DNA from: an uncultured Ligilactobacillus sp. | Lineage (GTDB): Bacteria > Bacillota > Bacilli > Lactobacillales > Lactobacillaceae | Assembly: GCA_944326135.1 (NCBI GenBank) | Contig: CALVCU010000009.1 | Span: 1 to 64,000 of the forward strand | Length of the DNA stretch: 64,000 nucleotides | Direction: 5' to 3' | Part shown: one piece after another, positions 22,469-31,789 of the stretch | How the letters are laid out: every line of letters begins with the position of its first letter | How positions within the stretch are numbered: position 1 is the stretch's first letter | Notes under the pieces: generated by a model | What the model saw: only the letters and a program-made list of their open reading frames with translations | Database searches by the model: none | What the model was told of the DNA's origin: nothing | Position numbers and translations under genes: made by a program

Positions 22469-22628
22469 GTAACAATTTAGTGACTTATATAAAATCAATC
22501 GAATATCAGATAGTTTAATTTATAAAAAATATCTTTACATATCTATTAAATACCTATAAAATCATATTGAAGAAAGAATTTTTGGATTTTTAGTAGCGTT
22601 TTTAATAAAACGTAAAGAAGGTAACATA

Positions 22629-22925
22629 TTGTATATCATTGTGAATACTGAAGATAATCGTATTTGCTCAGAATGGAACTATTTAAATCGTCCAGAAAAA
22701 TTTATTTGTTGGAAAACGCATAGTGAAATTGAAGCTGAAAATAGTTATCGTACAAATAATGTTTATATTAAAAAATTTTCTACTAAAAAATTGGCAAAAG
22801 AATTTATAAAAAGAGAGTTTGATCAATTAGATTGCTATATAGTTATGCCATCAAATTCCTTTATCAAGTTTTTTGATAATTTTATTAATATAGCAAAGGT
22901 AAGTTTATATCTAATTTTTAATTAA
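22629..22925 (+). CDS. Small protein of unknown function
   Basis: 98 aa. I do not recognise a family. Starts with TTG at 22629, supported by AAGAAGG at about 22615-22621. Basic/aromatic, with no signal peptide; the last 25 residues (IKFFDNFINIAKVSLYLIF) are moderately hydrophobic. It stands alone between two terminators, so it is its own transcription unit. The 200 bases between polC and this gene are AT-rich and show nothing else. A short ORF starting with TTG carries some risk of being spurious, but the flanking terminator and ribosome-binding site argue it is real. Confidence 0.55.
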   Translation: MYIIVNTEDNRICSEWNYLNRPEKFICWKTHSEIEAENSYRTNNVYIKKFSTKKLAKEFIKREFDQLDCYIVMPSNSFIKFFDNFINIAKVSLYLIFN

Positions 22926-22935
22926 AGAATGATTT

Positions 22936-22966
22936 AAGGTACTAGAGAAGTCTAGTACCTTTTTAT
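22936..22966 (+). terminator. Intrinsic terminator after the 98-aa gene
   Basis: AAGGTACTAGA/TCTAGTACCTT, a perfect 11-bp stem with loop GAAG, followed by T residues. Confidence 0.9.
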
Positions 22967-23058
22967 TTTTAATAAAATATTTAATTTATGATTTTTATGA
23001 AAAAAATTTTGGATGATTGATATAATAAAATTATTAGATTTGAGGAGTGAGTTTATAT

Positions 23059-24720
23059 ATGAGTACGGAAGTTGGTAAAAAACAATGTATTAAGAAAAAT
23101 GTTTTGCGTATATTGTTTTTTATTATATTAAGTTTTTGCTATATTTATTTTTTTACAAATAGTACAGGGCAAGCAATTATTAAAGCAAATATTGATGGAG
23201 AATTTCATATTTCACGAATATTAAGTTTGGAAAATATCTTTAATTCACCAGTTAACTTTAAATATTTTGCACATACTGGGCAAATAGTAAATTTAATGTA
23301 TCCTTGGGTATTAGTTTATCCAATGTATTTGTTATATAAGTTAACCAATGATGTAGTATTAGCTTATTATTTGTATTTTACAATAATAACATTTGTTACA
23401 CTTGAATTAACTTATTATTGCAGTAAAAAAATGAAACAATCTACTTTAGGAGCAATGCTTGTTGCTGTCCTATATTCGTTTTCGATGGTACGTACTTCTG
23501 ATATATATTTTCGAATGGCAATAGGGGAAGTGTTAGGAATTACATTTTTCCCTCTAGTATTATTAGGAATATACCAAATATTTTATGAAAAGAAACCTAA
23601 ATGGATAGCCTTAACACTAGGAATGACATTATTAGTATATAGTCATGTAATTTCTGTAGTGTTAGCAAGTTTGTTAATTTTAATGTTTTTCTTCATTAAT
23701 ATTTTACGCAAAAAAATTAATAAAGAACGACTTTTAGCTTTATTGAAAGCAACTGGAATGACGTTACTATTAGGATTAGGATTTTTGTTACCAATGTTAC
23801 AGATGTTAATAAGCGTAGATATTAGCAAACCTGTAGTTTACAATTTATTCCAAGCAGCATTGAAGCCTAATGATTTAATCAGCAAATCAATTAGCAATGA
23901 AGTTAGCAGTGTAATTACTTTTAATTTTGTCTATATTGTTTTGATTGTTATTTTATTATTTAATTTGAAAAAGATTAAGGGATTTTGTAGAGATACCTTA
24001 TTATTAGGAACTATTTTTACAATTATGTCTACTACATTATTTCCATGGGATGTTTTCCAGAATTTATTACATGTAATTCAATTTCCATGGCGTTTAATTG
24101 GAATAGCATCACTTTTATTAGCATTTTCATTTGGCTCGCTATTTGGAAATTTTGTAAATCAAAGTCATCATAATAAAAAAAGATTACAGTTATTTGCGAT
24201 GACCATTTGTTGTATCGTTTTATGTCATTTTGGAACTCTTGATATGATTGGAAATATAAATGGTTTAAACAATGGAGATACTTCGGAAAAATTTGTTAAA
24301 GAAGTATCTAAAAATCCTAATTTTAATGGACTAGATGATTATGCACCTAAAGATGCGGGATATGATTTACAATTTATTCATGATCAAAAAATTTGTGCTA
24401 ATGCAAGCTGGCATTCTGTAAAAATAAAAAGAACGGCTAATAAAGTAATTTATAAATATGATTCACCTAATGCGACGACTGCATTTTTACCAGTATTCTA
24501 TTATCCTGGAGAAGTTGTTAAACAGAATGGAGATCGGATTTTTGTGCAAAAAGCTCAAGATGGTGCAACATTAGTAAATTTAAAAGAGGGAGAAAATACA
24601 TTTGAAGTTTCTTTTGAATATACTAAATTGGCAAAAGCTTCTTGGACTATTTCTTTAATTAGTTTTGTTGTTTTATGTGGTTATCTAATTTTTAAAAAGA
24701 AGAGGGTATTAGCAAATTAA
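23059..24720 (+). CDS. Polytopic membrane protein, GT-C glycosyltransferase-like
   Basis: 553 aa from the ATG at 23059; a GTG at 23047 in frame overlaps the GAGGAGTGAG ribosome-binding site. About 11-12 hydrophobic segments. After the first membrane helix is an extracytoplasmic loop with the acidic motif NIDGEFHISRI, then YPWVLVYP and SFSMVRTSDIYFRMAIGEVLG. This matches membrane proteins annotated as 6-pyruvoyl-tetrahydropterin synthase-related or YfhO/GT-C type, which are thought to transfer lipid-linked sugars outside the membrane. The C-terminal third before the last helix is a soluble extracytoplasmic domain. It is monocistronic and sits inside an otherwise conserved core block. The activity is inferred. 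Confidence 0.65.
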   Translation: MSTEVGKKQCIKKNVLRILFFIILSFCYIYFFTNSTGQAIIKANIDGEFHISRILSLENIFNSPVNFKYFAHTGQIVNLMYPWVLVYPMYLLYKLTNDVVLAYYLYFTIITFVTLELTYYCSKKMKQSTLGAMLVAVLYSFSMVRTSDIYFRMAIGEVLGITFFPLVLLGIYQIFYEKKPKWIALTLGMTLLVYSHVISVVLASLLILMFFFINILRKKINKERLLALLKATGMTLLLGLGFLLPMLQMLISVDISKPVVYNLFQAALKPNDLISKSISNEVSSVITFNFVYIVLIVILLFNLKKIKGFCRDTLLLGTIFTIMSTTLFPWDVFQNLLHVIQFPWRLIGIASLLLAFSFGSLFGNFVNQSHHNKKRLQLFAMTICCIVLCHFGTLDMIGNINGLNNGDTSEKFVKEVSKNPNFNGLDDYAPKDAGYDLQFIHDQKICANASWHSVKIKRTANKVIYKYDSPNATTAFLPVFYYPGEVVKQNGDRIFVQKAQDGATLVNLKEGENTFEVSFEYTKLAKASWTISLISFVVLCGYLIFKKKRVLAN

Positions 24721-24721
24721 C

Positions 24722-24750
24722 TTGAATTTTTAGTATCTGATTGATATAAT
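24722..24750 (+). promoter_or_regulatory. Promoter of the rimP-nusA-infB operon
   Basis: TTGAAT at 24722-24727, a 17-base spacer, and TATAAT at 24745-24750 with an extended TG at 24742-24743. Expected start of transcription near 24757, only about 20 bases before a terminator hairpin. Confidence 0.8.
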
Positions 24751-24775
24751 AAAGATGTATTTTTATAACTCGGTA

Positions 24776-24803
24776 AGAGTGAGCAGTGATGCTCACTCTT
24801 TTT
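24776..24803 (+). terminator. Leader terminator in front of rimP-nusA (probable attenuator)
   Basis: AGAGTGAGCA (24776-24785) pairs perfectly with TGCTCACTCT (24790-24799), loop GTGA, followed by T residues. It lies between the operon promoter and rimP (start 24841), so every operon transcript must pass it. The 3' arm can also pair with the rimP start region (see findings). Confidence 0.8.
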
Positions 24804-24840
24804 AGTGGAATGAGTTTATATTGAATGAGGAGGATATTTA

Positions 24841-25314
24841 GTGAGCAGTGTAGTAGAAACAGTGACTGATTTAGTTACACCAATTTTAGATAACTATCAT
24901 TTTGAATTGGTAGATATTGAATTTGTTAAAGAAGGCAAAAATTGGTATTTGCGCGTGTTCATTGACAAACCAAATGGCATTACAATAGATGAGTGTGCAT
25001 TGGTAAGTGATCAATTAAGTGAAAAACTTGATAATTGTGATCCAGATCCAATTCCCCAAGCATACTATCTAGAAGTTTCTTCCCCTGGTGCTGAACGCCC
25101 ATTGAAAAAAGAAAAAGATTATGAGCGTGCCATTGGGAAGTATATTCATGTTTCTTTATATCAACAAATTGATAAAAGTAAGATTTATGAAGGAACAATG
25201 ACAGAACTAACTAAAGATAGTTTAACTTTGGAATATCGAGATAAAACAAGAATTAAAACAATTACGATCCCTCGTGAAAAAATTGCGAAGGCTCGTTTAG
25301 CAATTGAATTTTAA
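24841..25314 (+). CDS. rimP: Ribosome maturation factor RimP
   Basis: 30S assembly factor. 157 aa, GTG start with GGAGGA about ten bases upstream. The N-terminal alpha/beta domain contains [31 protein letters not shown] (residues 25-55), and the C-terminal Sm-like domain begins near residue 85. The first ten bases (GTGAGCAGTG) repeat exactly the sequence at 24779-24788 in the leader hairpin. First gene of the nusA operon; nusA follows after 28 bases. Confidence 0.95.
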   Translation: MSSVVETVTDLVTPILDNYHFELVDIEFVKEGKNWYLRVFIDKPNGITIDECALVSDQLSEKLDNCDPDPIPQAYYLEVSSPGAERPLKKEKDYERAIGKYIHVSLYQQIDKSKIYEGTMTELTKDSLTLEYRDKTRIKTITIPREKIAKARLAIEF

Positions 25315-25342
25315 ACATCTTATACTAAGGGAGATTTTTTTA

Positions 25343-26479
25343 ATGAGTAAAGAATTATTAACAGCTTTAGATGTTCTTGAAAAAGAAAAAGGCGTTAAAC
25401 AAGAAATTGTGATTGAAGCTTTGGAAAATGCATTGGTTTCAGCATACAAAAGAAACTATGGCCAAGCTCAAAACGTTGAAGTTGAATTTGATAGCAAAAA
25501 GGGCGATATTCATGTTTATGCGGTCAAAGATGTTGTAAATGAAGTCTTTGACTCACGTTTAGAAGTTAGTTTAGATGATGCATTGCAATTGAATAAAGCA
25601 TATGAAATTGGTGATCAAATTAGATTTGAAGTAACACCAAAAGACTTCGGAAGAATTGCTGCACAAACAGCTAAACAAGTAATTATGCAACGTGTGCGTG
25701 AAGAAGAACATAATGTAATTTACAATGAATACATTAAATATGAAAATGAAATTGTAACTGGTGAAGTTGAAAGAAGAGACAATAAATATATTTATGTAAA
25801 CTTAGGTAAAGTTGAAGCTGTTCTTTCTCATAAAGATCAAATCGATGGTGAAGAATATAAATCACATGATAAGATCAAGGTTTACATTTACAAAGTTGAA
25901 AATGGTTCTAAAGGACCTCAAGTATTTGTAAGTCGTTCACATCCTGATTTATTACGTCGATTATTTGAACAAGAAGTTCCTGAAATTTATAATGGTGAAG
26001 TAGAAATTGTTTCAATTGCACGTGAAGCAGGAGATCGTGCAAAAGTTGCAGTACGTTCAACAATCGATAATTTAGATCCAGTTGGAACTTGTGTTGGTCA
26101 ACGTGGTGAACGTGTTCAACAAATTGTTAATGAATTAAAGGGCGAAAACATGGATATTGTTAAATGGGATGAAGATCCAGCAAAATATATTGCTAATGCT
26201 TTGAACCCAGCTGATGTAATTGAAGTTCGGTTTGATGATGAAAATGACCACAATTGTGTAGTTGTTGTTCCTGATGATCAATTATCATTAGCAATTGGTA
26301 AAAGAGGTCAAAATGTCCGCTTAGCAGCTCGTTTGACAGGTTATAAGATTGATATTAAATCTGAATCAGATATGCAAGAAGAAAATATCCAAGAAGATAT
26401 CTCTTTAGCAGAAGAAGATGGTAATATGCCCGAAGATATTTCCATTGATACTGAAATTGATGAAAACACAGAGGAATAA
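25343..26479 (+). CDS. nusA: Transcription termination/antitermination factor NusA
   Basis: RNA polymerase-binding factor that stimulates pausing and intrinsic termination. 378 aa from the ATG at 25343, in the GGGAGATTTTTTTAATG context; the frame is open further upstream into rimP, but family members begin MSKELLTALDVLE. Order: N-terminal RNAP-binding domain, S1 domain (about 135-200), KH1 and KH2 (about 230-345, with CVGQRGERVQ and IGKRGQNVRLAARL), then an acidic tail. It lacks the C-terminal acidic repeats of proteobacterial NusA, as expected in Firmicutes. It may regulate its own operon through the leader terminator. Confidence 0.96.
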   Translation: MSKELLTALDVLEKEKGVKQEIVIEALENALVSAYKRNYGQAQNVEVEFDSKKGDIHVYAVKDVVNEVFDSRLEVSLDDALQLNKAYEIGDQIRFEVTPKDFGRIAAQTAKQVIMQRVREEEHNVIYNEYIKYENEIVTGEVERRDNKYIYVNLGKVEAVLSHKDQIDGEEYKSHDKIKVYIYKVENGSKGPQVFVSRSHPDLLRRLFEQEVPEIYNGEVEIVSIAREAGDRAKVAVRSTIDNLDPVGTCVGQRGERVQQIVNELKGENMDIVKWDEDPAKYIANALNPADVIEVRFDDENDHNCVVVVPDDQLSLAIGKRGQNVRLAARLTGYKIDIKSESDMQEENIQEDISLAEEDGNMPEDISIDTEIDENTEE

Positions 26480-26490
26480 GAGGTAATATC

Positions 26491-26787
26491 ATGGTACAAC
26501 GCAAAATTCCGATGAGAAAAGATATTGTAACTGGCGAAATGCTTCCTAAAAAGGAATTAGTTCGTGTAGTTAAAAATAAAGAAAATGAAGTTTTCATTGA
26601 CCCAACAGGAAAGAAAAATGGTCGTGGAGCATATATTCATTTGGATGTAGACACAGCTAAAAAAGCAAAAGATGAAAAGACTTTCGATAAAACATTTGGA
26701 GTTAAAATTTCAGATGATTTTTATGATGAATTAATCGAATATGTAGATCATAAAGTTGCTCGAATTAAGTTATTTGGCCATGAATAA
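26491..26787 (+). CDS. rnpM: YlxR/RnpM family RNA-binding protein
   Basis: 98 aa. Signature GRGAYIH (residues 47-53) and an N-terminal MRKDIVTGEMLPKKELVRVVK typical of YlxR proteins, which in B. subtilis bind RNase P RNA and modulate its activity (RnpM). The ORF begins MVQRKIPMRK; the ATG at 26491 has AGAGG upstream. It overlaps the next gene by 8 bases. The usual member of nusA-infB operons. Confidence 0.9.
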   Translation: MVQRKIPMRKDIVTGEMLPKKELVRVVKNKENEVFIDPTGKKNGRGAYIHLDVDTAKKAKDEKTFDKTFGVKISDDFYDELIEYVDHKVARIKLFGHE

Positions 26788-27085
26788 AAAAAGAATTTTA
26801 AATTTGCTTGGACTTGCACAACGTGCCCGTAAAAATGTTACAGGGGAACAACTTGTTCTAAAGCAAATTCAGAATAAGCAAGCACAAATTGTTTTTTTAG
26901 CGTCTGATAGCGGAAAAGCTACACAGAAAAAATTTATTGATAAGTGTAATAGTTATGAAATCCCATTATCAATGGACTTTACACGTGCGGAATTAAGTGT
27001 GGCAATTGGACAGGTCCGTTCAAGTATTGCAATTACTGATGCGGGTTTTGGATTAAAAATTAAATCATTGCTGTTTTCAAAGTAA
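26780..27085 (+). CDS. L7Ae-family ribosomal protein (YlxQ type)
   Basis: 101 aa from the ATG at 26780, inside the end of rnpM. An L7Ae/L30e/S12e/Gadd45 fold protein that binds kink-turn RNA; MNKKRILNLLGLAQRARKNVTGE and VFLASDSGKATQKKF are typical of YlxQ. The ribosome-binding site is weak, which fits translational coupling to rnpM. Its place between ylxR and infB is conserved in Firmicutes. Confidence 0.9.
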   Translation: MNKKRILNLLGLAQRARKNVTGEQLVLKQIQNKQAQIVFLASDSGKATQKKFIDKCNSYEIPLSMDFTRAELSVAIGQVRSSIAITDAGFGLKIKSLLFSK

Positions 27086-27144
27086 TAAATCTCTCATTTG
27101 CGTTTTGAAAACACAATGACAATACGCGAAATGGAGGGACTTAA

Positions 27145-29409
27145 ATGAGTAAAAAGCGAATTTATCAAATTGCAAGAGAATTAAATGTTAATAGTAAAGA
27201 TATAATTGATATAGCTAAAAAGAATGGCATTAAAGTTGGAAATCATATGTCAATGCTTGATGAAAATGAAGAGAAAACGGTGAGAAATAATTTGAAGAAA
27301 AACGATACAAAAGAAACTTCTAAGTCAAACAATAATAATTCTGTAAAAGTAAATAAGAATAACGAACATGCAAAGAATGAGCATAAAAATAATGCTCGTC
27401 ACAACAATGATAAAGAAATGAATAATAAAGCAAAGCATCATAATAAGCAAAATTCATCTGCTGAAGCTTCAAATTCGTTTAATAATTCAAATAATAAAAA
27501 GAAATTTAACAAAAATAATAAACGAAATAATAATAATTTCCAAAACAATAAATTTAGCAAGAAAAACAAAAAGAAAAATAAAAAAGAACGTCGTCAAGAT
27601 CGTCATGCTCAAAAGAAAGCTCCAGTTACACAACGGAAGAATAAGCCATTGCCAGAAACACTTGTTTATACAGTAGGTATGAGTGTTGCTGATATTGCTA
27701 AAAAGATTCACCGTGAACCAGCAGAAATCATTAAGAAATTATTTATGATGGGTGTTATGGTGAACCAAAACCAATCATTGGATAAAGATACGATTGAAAT
27801 TTTAGCTGATGATTATGGTATTAAAGCAGAAGAAAAAGTCGAAGTTGATGTTTCTGATATCGATAAATTCTTTGAAGAAGAAGAAAAGAACCATAAACAT
27901 TTGGAAGATCGACCACCTGTTGTTACAATCATGGGACACGTTGACCATGGTAAAACAACTTTACTTGATCATTTAAGACACTCACATATTACTGAGGGTG
28001 AAGCTGGTGGAATCACACAACACATTGGTGCTTATCAAGTTAAGCATGCAGGTAAGACAATTACATTCTTAGATACACCAGGACACGCTGCATTTACAAA
28101 CATGCGTGCACGTGGTGCGGATATTACTGATATTACTGTACTTGTTGTTGCTGCTGATGATGGTGTTATGCCACAAACAATTGAAGCTATTCACCACTCT
28201 CAAGCTGCTGGTGTTCCAATTATCGTTGCAGTTAACAAGATTGATAAGCCAGGTGCAAATCCAAATCACGTAATGGAACAATTAACTGAATATAGCTTGA
28301 TCCCAGAAGATTGGGGTGGAGATACAATTTTTGTTGAAATCTCTGCAAAATTTGGCAAAAATATTGATGAATTGCTTGATATGATTCTTCTTCAATCTGA
28401 AATGATGGAATTGAAGGCAAATCCTAAGCAACATGGTGCAGGTTCTGTTATTGAAGCTCGATTAGATAAAGGTAAGGGATCAGTAGCTTCATTACTTGTT
28501 CAACAAGGTACATTACATGTAGGAGATCCAATTGTTGTTGGTAATACTTTTGGACGTGTTCGTACAATGACAAATGATCATGGCCGTTCAATTCACAAGG
28601 CTAAGCCTGGTACACCAGTTGAAATTACTGGTTTAAATGATGTACCAGATTCTGGAGATCGTTTTGTTACATTTAATGATGAAAAGACAGCTCGTGCTGC
28701 TGGTGAAAAACGTGCAGAACAAGCCTTAATTAAAGAACGTAATAAGACAACTCACGTAACTCTTGATAATTTGTTTGATACTATCAAGGATGGAGAAATG
28801 AAAGAAGTTGACTTGATCATCAAAGCCGATGTTCAAGGTTCTGTAGAAGCTTTAGCACAAAGTTTCCAAAAAATTGATGTAGAAGGCGTAAGAGTTAATA
28901 TTATTCACCAAGCTGTAGGTGCAATTAATGAAAGTGATATTACATTAGCTGAAGCTTCAAATGCTATTATCATTGGATTTAATGTTCGTCCTACTCCACT
29001 TGCTAAGCAACAAGCAGATGCAGATGGTGTTGATATCCGATTACACAATGTTATCTATAAAGCAATCGACGAAGTTGAAACTGCTATGAAGGGTATGCTT
29101 GAACCAGAATACCGTGAAAAAGTTACTGGCCAAGTAGAAATCCGTGAAACATATAAGGTTTCTAAGTTAGGTACAATTGGTGGTGGATATGTCATCGATG
29201 GATACATTAGTCGAAACAGTGGTGTTCGTGTAATCCGTAATGGTGTTGTTATCTACGAAGGAAAATTAGCTAGTTTGAAACGTTTCAAAGATGACGTTAA
29301 AGAAGTTAAATCTGGATATGAATGTGGTTTAATGATTGAAAAATATAACGACATTAAAGTAGGAGATCAACTTGAAGCCTTTGTCATGGAAGAAGTTCCA
29401 GTTGAATAG
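27145..29409 (+). CDS. infB: Translation initiation factor IF-2
   Basis: GTPase that positions initiator tRNA on the 30S subunit. 754 aa. IF2N motif at residues 1-50, then a linker of about 110 residues that is extremely rich in Asn, Lys and His (27310-27600), a second IF2N region, the G domain with [15 protein letters not shown] (near 265-280), DTPGH and NKID, and the C-terminal domains II-IV ending [23 protein letters not shown] lies about ten bases before the ATG. An imperfect hairpin (CATTTGCG against CGCGAAATG) lies in the 59-base gap in front. Confidence 0.97.
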   Translation: MSKKRIYQIARELNVNSKDIIDIAKKNGIKVGNHMSMLDENEEKTVRNNLKKNDTKETSKSNNNNSVKVNKNNEHAKNEHKNNARHNNDKEMNNKAKHHNKQNSSAEASNSFNNSNNKKKFNKNNKRNNNNFQNNKFSKKNKKKNKKERRQDRHAQKKAPVTQRKNKPLPETLVYTVGMSVADIAKKIHREPAEIIKKLFMMGVMVNQNQSLDKDTIEILADDYGIKAEEKVEVDVSDIDKFFEEEEKNHKHLEDRPPVVTIMGHVDHGKTTLLDHLRHSHITEGEAGGITQHIGAYQVKHAGKTITFLDTPGHAAFTNMRARGADITDITVLVVAADDGVMPQTIEAIHHSQAAGVPIIVAVNKIDKPGANPNHVMEQLTEYSLIPEDWGGDTIFVEISAKFGKNIDELLDMILLQSEMMELKANPKQHGAGSVIEARLDKGKGSVASLLVQQGTLHVGDPIVVGNTFGRVRTMTNDHGRSIHKAKPGTPVEITGLNDVPDSGDRFVTFNDEKTARAAGEKRAEQALIKERNKTTHVTLDNLFDTIKDGEMKEVDLIIKADVQGSVEALAQSFQKIDVEGVRVNIIHQAVGAINESDITLAEASNAIIIGFNVRPTPLAKQQADADGVDIRLHNVIYKAIDEVETAMKGMLEPEYREKVTGQVEIRETYKVSKLGTIGGGYVIDGYISRNSGVRVIRNGVVIYEGKLASLKRFKDDVKEVKSGYECGLMIEKYNDIKVGDQLEAFVMEEVPVE

Positions 29410-29427
29410 TAAAGGAGGCTGTTAGAA

Positions 29428-29787
29428 ATGGCACAACAAGTTCGAATTGGCAGACTTTCTCAAGAAATTCAAAGGGAAGTTAACGATATCTTGCAAAAAA
29501 GAGTTCGTGATCCTCGAGTACAAGGCATAACAATTACCGGTGTAGAGGTAACTGGTGATTTACAACATGCAACGATTTATTATAGTATTTTGTCTGATTT
29601 AGCTTCAGATGCTGAAAAAACTCAACGCGGTTTAGATAAAGCAACTGGATTAATCCGACGTGAGTTAGGACATCGTTTAAATGTCTATGTAACACCTGAA
29701 ATTAAATTTAAACAGGATGAATCAGTACGTTATGGTGATCACATTGATGAGCTTTTAAATAAACTACATCAGCAAGATAATTTTTAA
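29428..29787 (+). CDS. rbfA: Ribosome-binding factor A
   Basis: Cold-shock-associated 30S maturation factor. 119 aa, KH-like fold. RIGRLSQEIQREVNDILQKRVRDPRVQGITITGVEVTGD-type N-terminal sequence is diagnostic. AAAGGAGG precedes the ATG; it follows infB by 18 bases. A perfect 11-bp terminator comes directly after it, 25 bases before truB. Confidence 0.95.
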   Translation: MAQQVRIGRLSQEIQREVNDILQKRVRDPRVQGITITGVEVTGDLQHATIYYSILSDLASDAEKTQRGLDKATGLIRRELGHRLNVYVTPEIKFKQDESVRYGDHIDELLNKLHQQDNF

Positions 29788-29795
29788 AATATTTT

Positions 29796-29831
29796 AGAAA
29801 AGACTGTGACGTAAAAATCGCAGTCTTTTCT
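29796..29831. terminator. Terminator between rbfA and truB
   Basis: AGAAAAGACTG (29796-29806) pairs perfectly with CAGTCTTTTCT (29821-29831). T/A runs at the stem base make it usable in both directions. Only 24 bases separate it from truB. Confidence 0.8.
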
Positions 29832-29855
29832 TAGTATTAGAAAGAAGTGAAGTAA

Positions 29856-30758
29856 ATGGATGGTATATTACCATTATTTAAAGAAAGAAATATGACAAGT
29901 AATGATGCGGTTATTAAGTGTCGCAGAATTTTTAAAACAAAAAGAGTAGGGCATTCTGGAACCCTTGATCCAAATGTTGATGGAGTTTTGCCAATTTGCA
30001 TTGGTAAAGCTACTAAGGTAGTAAACTATTTGATGGAATCTGGAAAGAAATATCGCGGACAAGTAACTTTAGGTTTTGCTACTACTACTGAAGATTTGGA
30101 TGGCGAGATTATATCTAAAAGTTTAATTGAAAAACCTTTTTCAGATAGTGAAATTCAAAAAGTAATGGATAGTATGACAGGAAATATTGTTCAAATTCCA
30201 CCGATGTATTCAGCAGTAAAAGTGAACGGGAAGAGACTTTATGAATATGCACGTGCTGGTGAAACAGTCGAACGTCCTCAAAGACATGTTAATATTAAGT
30301 CATTTAAAATGATTGGTGAAAGTGAATTTGATGAAAATCAAGGACTTCAAAAAATAAATTTTGAAGTTGAATGTTCTAAGGGGACTTATGTAAGAACTTT
30401 AGCAGTTGACTTAGGTAAAAAATTAGGAGTATCAGCAGTAATGTCTGATTTAACTCGACTACAAAGTGGTGGCTTTGACTTATCTCAAACAATAAGTTTA
30501 TCAGAATTAGAAAATGCTGATAATTTAGAAGATAAACTTTTTCCAATAAGTTACGCATTAAAGGGCTTAGATTCAATTTCATTAACAGATTTTCAATGGA
30601 AAATTGTTAAAAATGGTGGATTTTTGCAACCTAAGTATTTAAAGAAATCAAGTCCTGTGATTGTATTAAATTATAAAAATAAAACACGTGCAGTATATAA
30701 ATTTGATGAGGATAAAAAGGTTTATAAGCCACAAACAATGATTGATTTAACAGATTAA
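29856..30758 (+). CDS. truB: tRNA pseudouridine-55 synthase TruB
   Basis: Makes pseudouridine 55 in the T-loop of tRNAs. 300 aa. The catalytic Asp is in VGHSGTLDPNVDGVLP (about residues 34-49), followed by the conserved KATKVVNYLM and GKKYRGQVTLG. The RNA-binding thumb and C-terminal extension are present. GAAGTGAAG lies just before the ATG. ribF follows after 13 bases, and the truB-ribF pairing is conserved. Confidence 0.96.
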   Translation: MDGILPLFKERNMTSNDAVIKCRRIFKTKRVGHSGTLDPNVDGVLPICIGKATKVVNYLMESGKKYRGQVTLGFATTTEDLDGEIISKSLIEKPFSDSEIQKVMDSMTGNIVQIPPMYSAVKVNGKRLYEYARAGETVERPQRHVNIKSFKMIGESEFDENQGLQKINFEVECSKGTYVRTLAVDLGKKLGVSAVMSDLTRLQSGGFDLSQTISLSELENADNLEDKLFPISYALKGLDSISLTDFQWKIVKNGGFLQPKYLKKSSPVIVLNYKNKTRAVYKFDEDKKVYKPQTMIDLTD

Positions 30759-30771
30759 GGAGAATTGAATA

Positions 30772-31710
30772 ATGCAAGTTATTCATATAAGTGAACCAAT
30801 AGATTATAGTAAAATTGAAAATCAAAATATTGTGCTTGCGATGGGCTTTTTTGATGGGGTTCATCAAGGACATCAAGCAGTATTGAGTGAGGCAAAAAAG
30901 CAAGCAGTTAAATCAAATTTAAAATTAGCAGTGATGACATTTGATTGTTATCCTAAAATGTTTTTTAAAAAAATAAAACCAGATGATGTTAATTACTTAA
31001 CGACTGTTGAAAAAAGAATTTCATTGTTTGAAAAATATGGTGCAGATATAGTTTATATTGCTCATTTTGATAAGAATTTAGCTAAATTATCTCCACAAGA
31101 TTTTGTAGATAAGTATATGGTTGGATTACATGCCAAAATTTTAGTTGCAGGATTTGATTATACTTATGGAAAAAGAGAAATTGCTAATATGCAAACATTG
31201 CCTCAATATGCCCAAAATCGTTTTAAAGTTATTGAAGTATCTAAAAAAACAATGCGAAATGAAAAAATTGGGACTACAAAGATAAAAAGGCTTTTAAATG
31301 AGGGAAAGATTGAAGAAATAAATTGTCTATTAGGATATAAATTTAATTTTGATGGGGACGTTGTTCATGGAAAAGCTCGTGGGCGTACTTTAGGTTTCCC
31401 AACACTAAATATTAAACCATTTAAGCAACAATGTATTCCTGGAATTGGTGTATATGCAGTAAAAGTAAAATACGATAATCGTTGGTATGAAGGGATGGCA
31501 TCTGTAAGTCATAATGAAACCTTTGGTGATAATCCATTAACGATTGAAATTAATGTATTCGATTTTGATCAAATGATTTATGGTGAACAAGTTGAAATTG
31601 AATGGGATAAATATTTACGCGCACCAATTAAATTTGAGAGTGTTGATGAATTAATAGAGCAATTAAATGAGGATAAAAAGGTTACAAAAATATATTTTGA
31701 AAATAATTAG
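30772..31710 (+). CDS. ribF: Bifunctional riboflavin kinase / FAD synthetase
   Basis: Makes FMN and FAD from riboflavin. 312 aa. N-terminal nucleotidyltransferase domain with MGFFDGVHQGHQAVL (residues 24-38), C-terminal riboflavin kinase domain with GRTLGFPTLNI (near 205) and NPLTIEINVFDFDQMIYG. Its product FAD is the cofactor of E3 encoded in this window. Its stop codon lies inside a CIRCE-like half-site. Confidence 0.96.
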   Translation: MQVIHISEPIDYSKIENQNIVLAMGFFDGVHQGHQAVLSEAKKQAVKSNLKLAVMTFDCYPKMFFKKIKPDDVNYLTTVEKRISLFEKYGADIVYIAHFDKNLAKLSPQDFVDKYMVGLHAKILVAGFDYTYGKREIANMQTLPQYAQNRFKVIEVSKKTMRNEKIGTTKIKRLLNEGKIEEINCLLGYKFNFDGDVVHGKARGRTLGFPTLNIKPFKQQCIPGIGVYAVKVKYDNRWYEGMASVSHNETFGDNPLTIEINVFDFDQMIYGEQVEIEWDKYLRAPIKFESVDELIEQLNEDKKVTKIYFENN

Positions 31711-31733
31711 CACTCTAATCATTTATCTGCTAA
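31707..31733 (+). promoter_or_regulatory. Second, degenerate CIRCE element upstream of hrcA
   Basis: TTAGCACTC at 31707-31715 is a perfect consensus left half. After exactly 9 bases, ATCTGCTAA (31725-31733) matches 6 of 9 bases of the right half GAGTGCTAA. It overlaps the ribF stop codon and lies 83 bases upstream of the main CIRCE. Confidence 0.55.
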
Positions 31734-31750
31734 AAAATTGGGTAAAAGCC

Positions 31751-31779
31751 TTGACTAACTTACAAATATTATGTAATAT
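31751..31779 (+). promoter_or_regulatory. Heat-shock operon promoter
   Basis: TTGACT at 31751-31756, 17-base spacer, TAATAT at 31774-31779, followed 10 bases later by CIRCE, the arrangement of class I heat-shock promoters controlled by HrcA. Confidence 0.7.
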
Positions 31780-31789
31780 AATAATGGAC

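Noticed and set aside
27086..27144. Regulatory hairpin before infB
   Set aside because: The CATTTGCG/CGCGAAATG pairing has a bulge and a long loop and no T tract; mentioned in the gene entry only.
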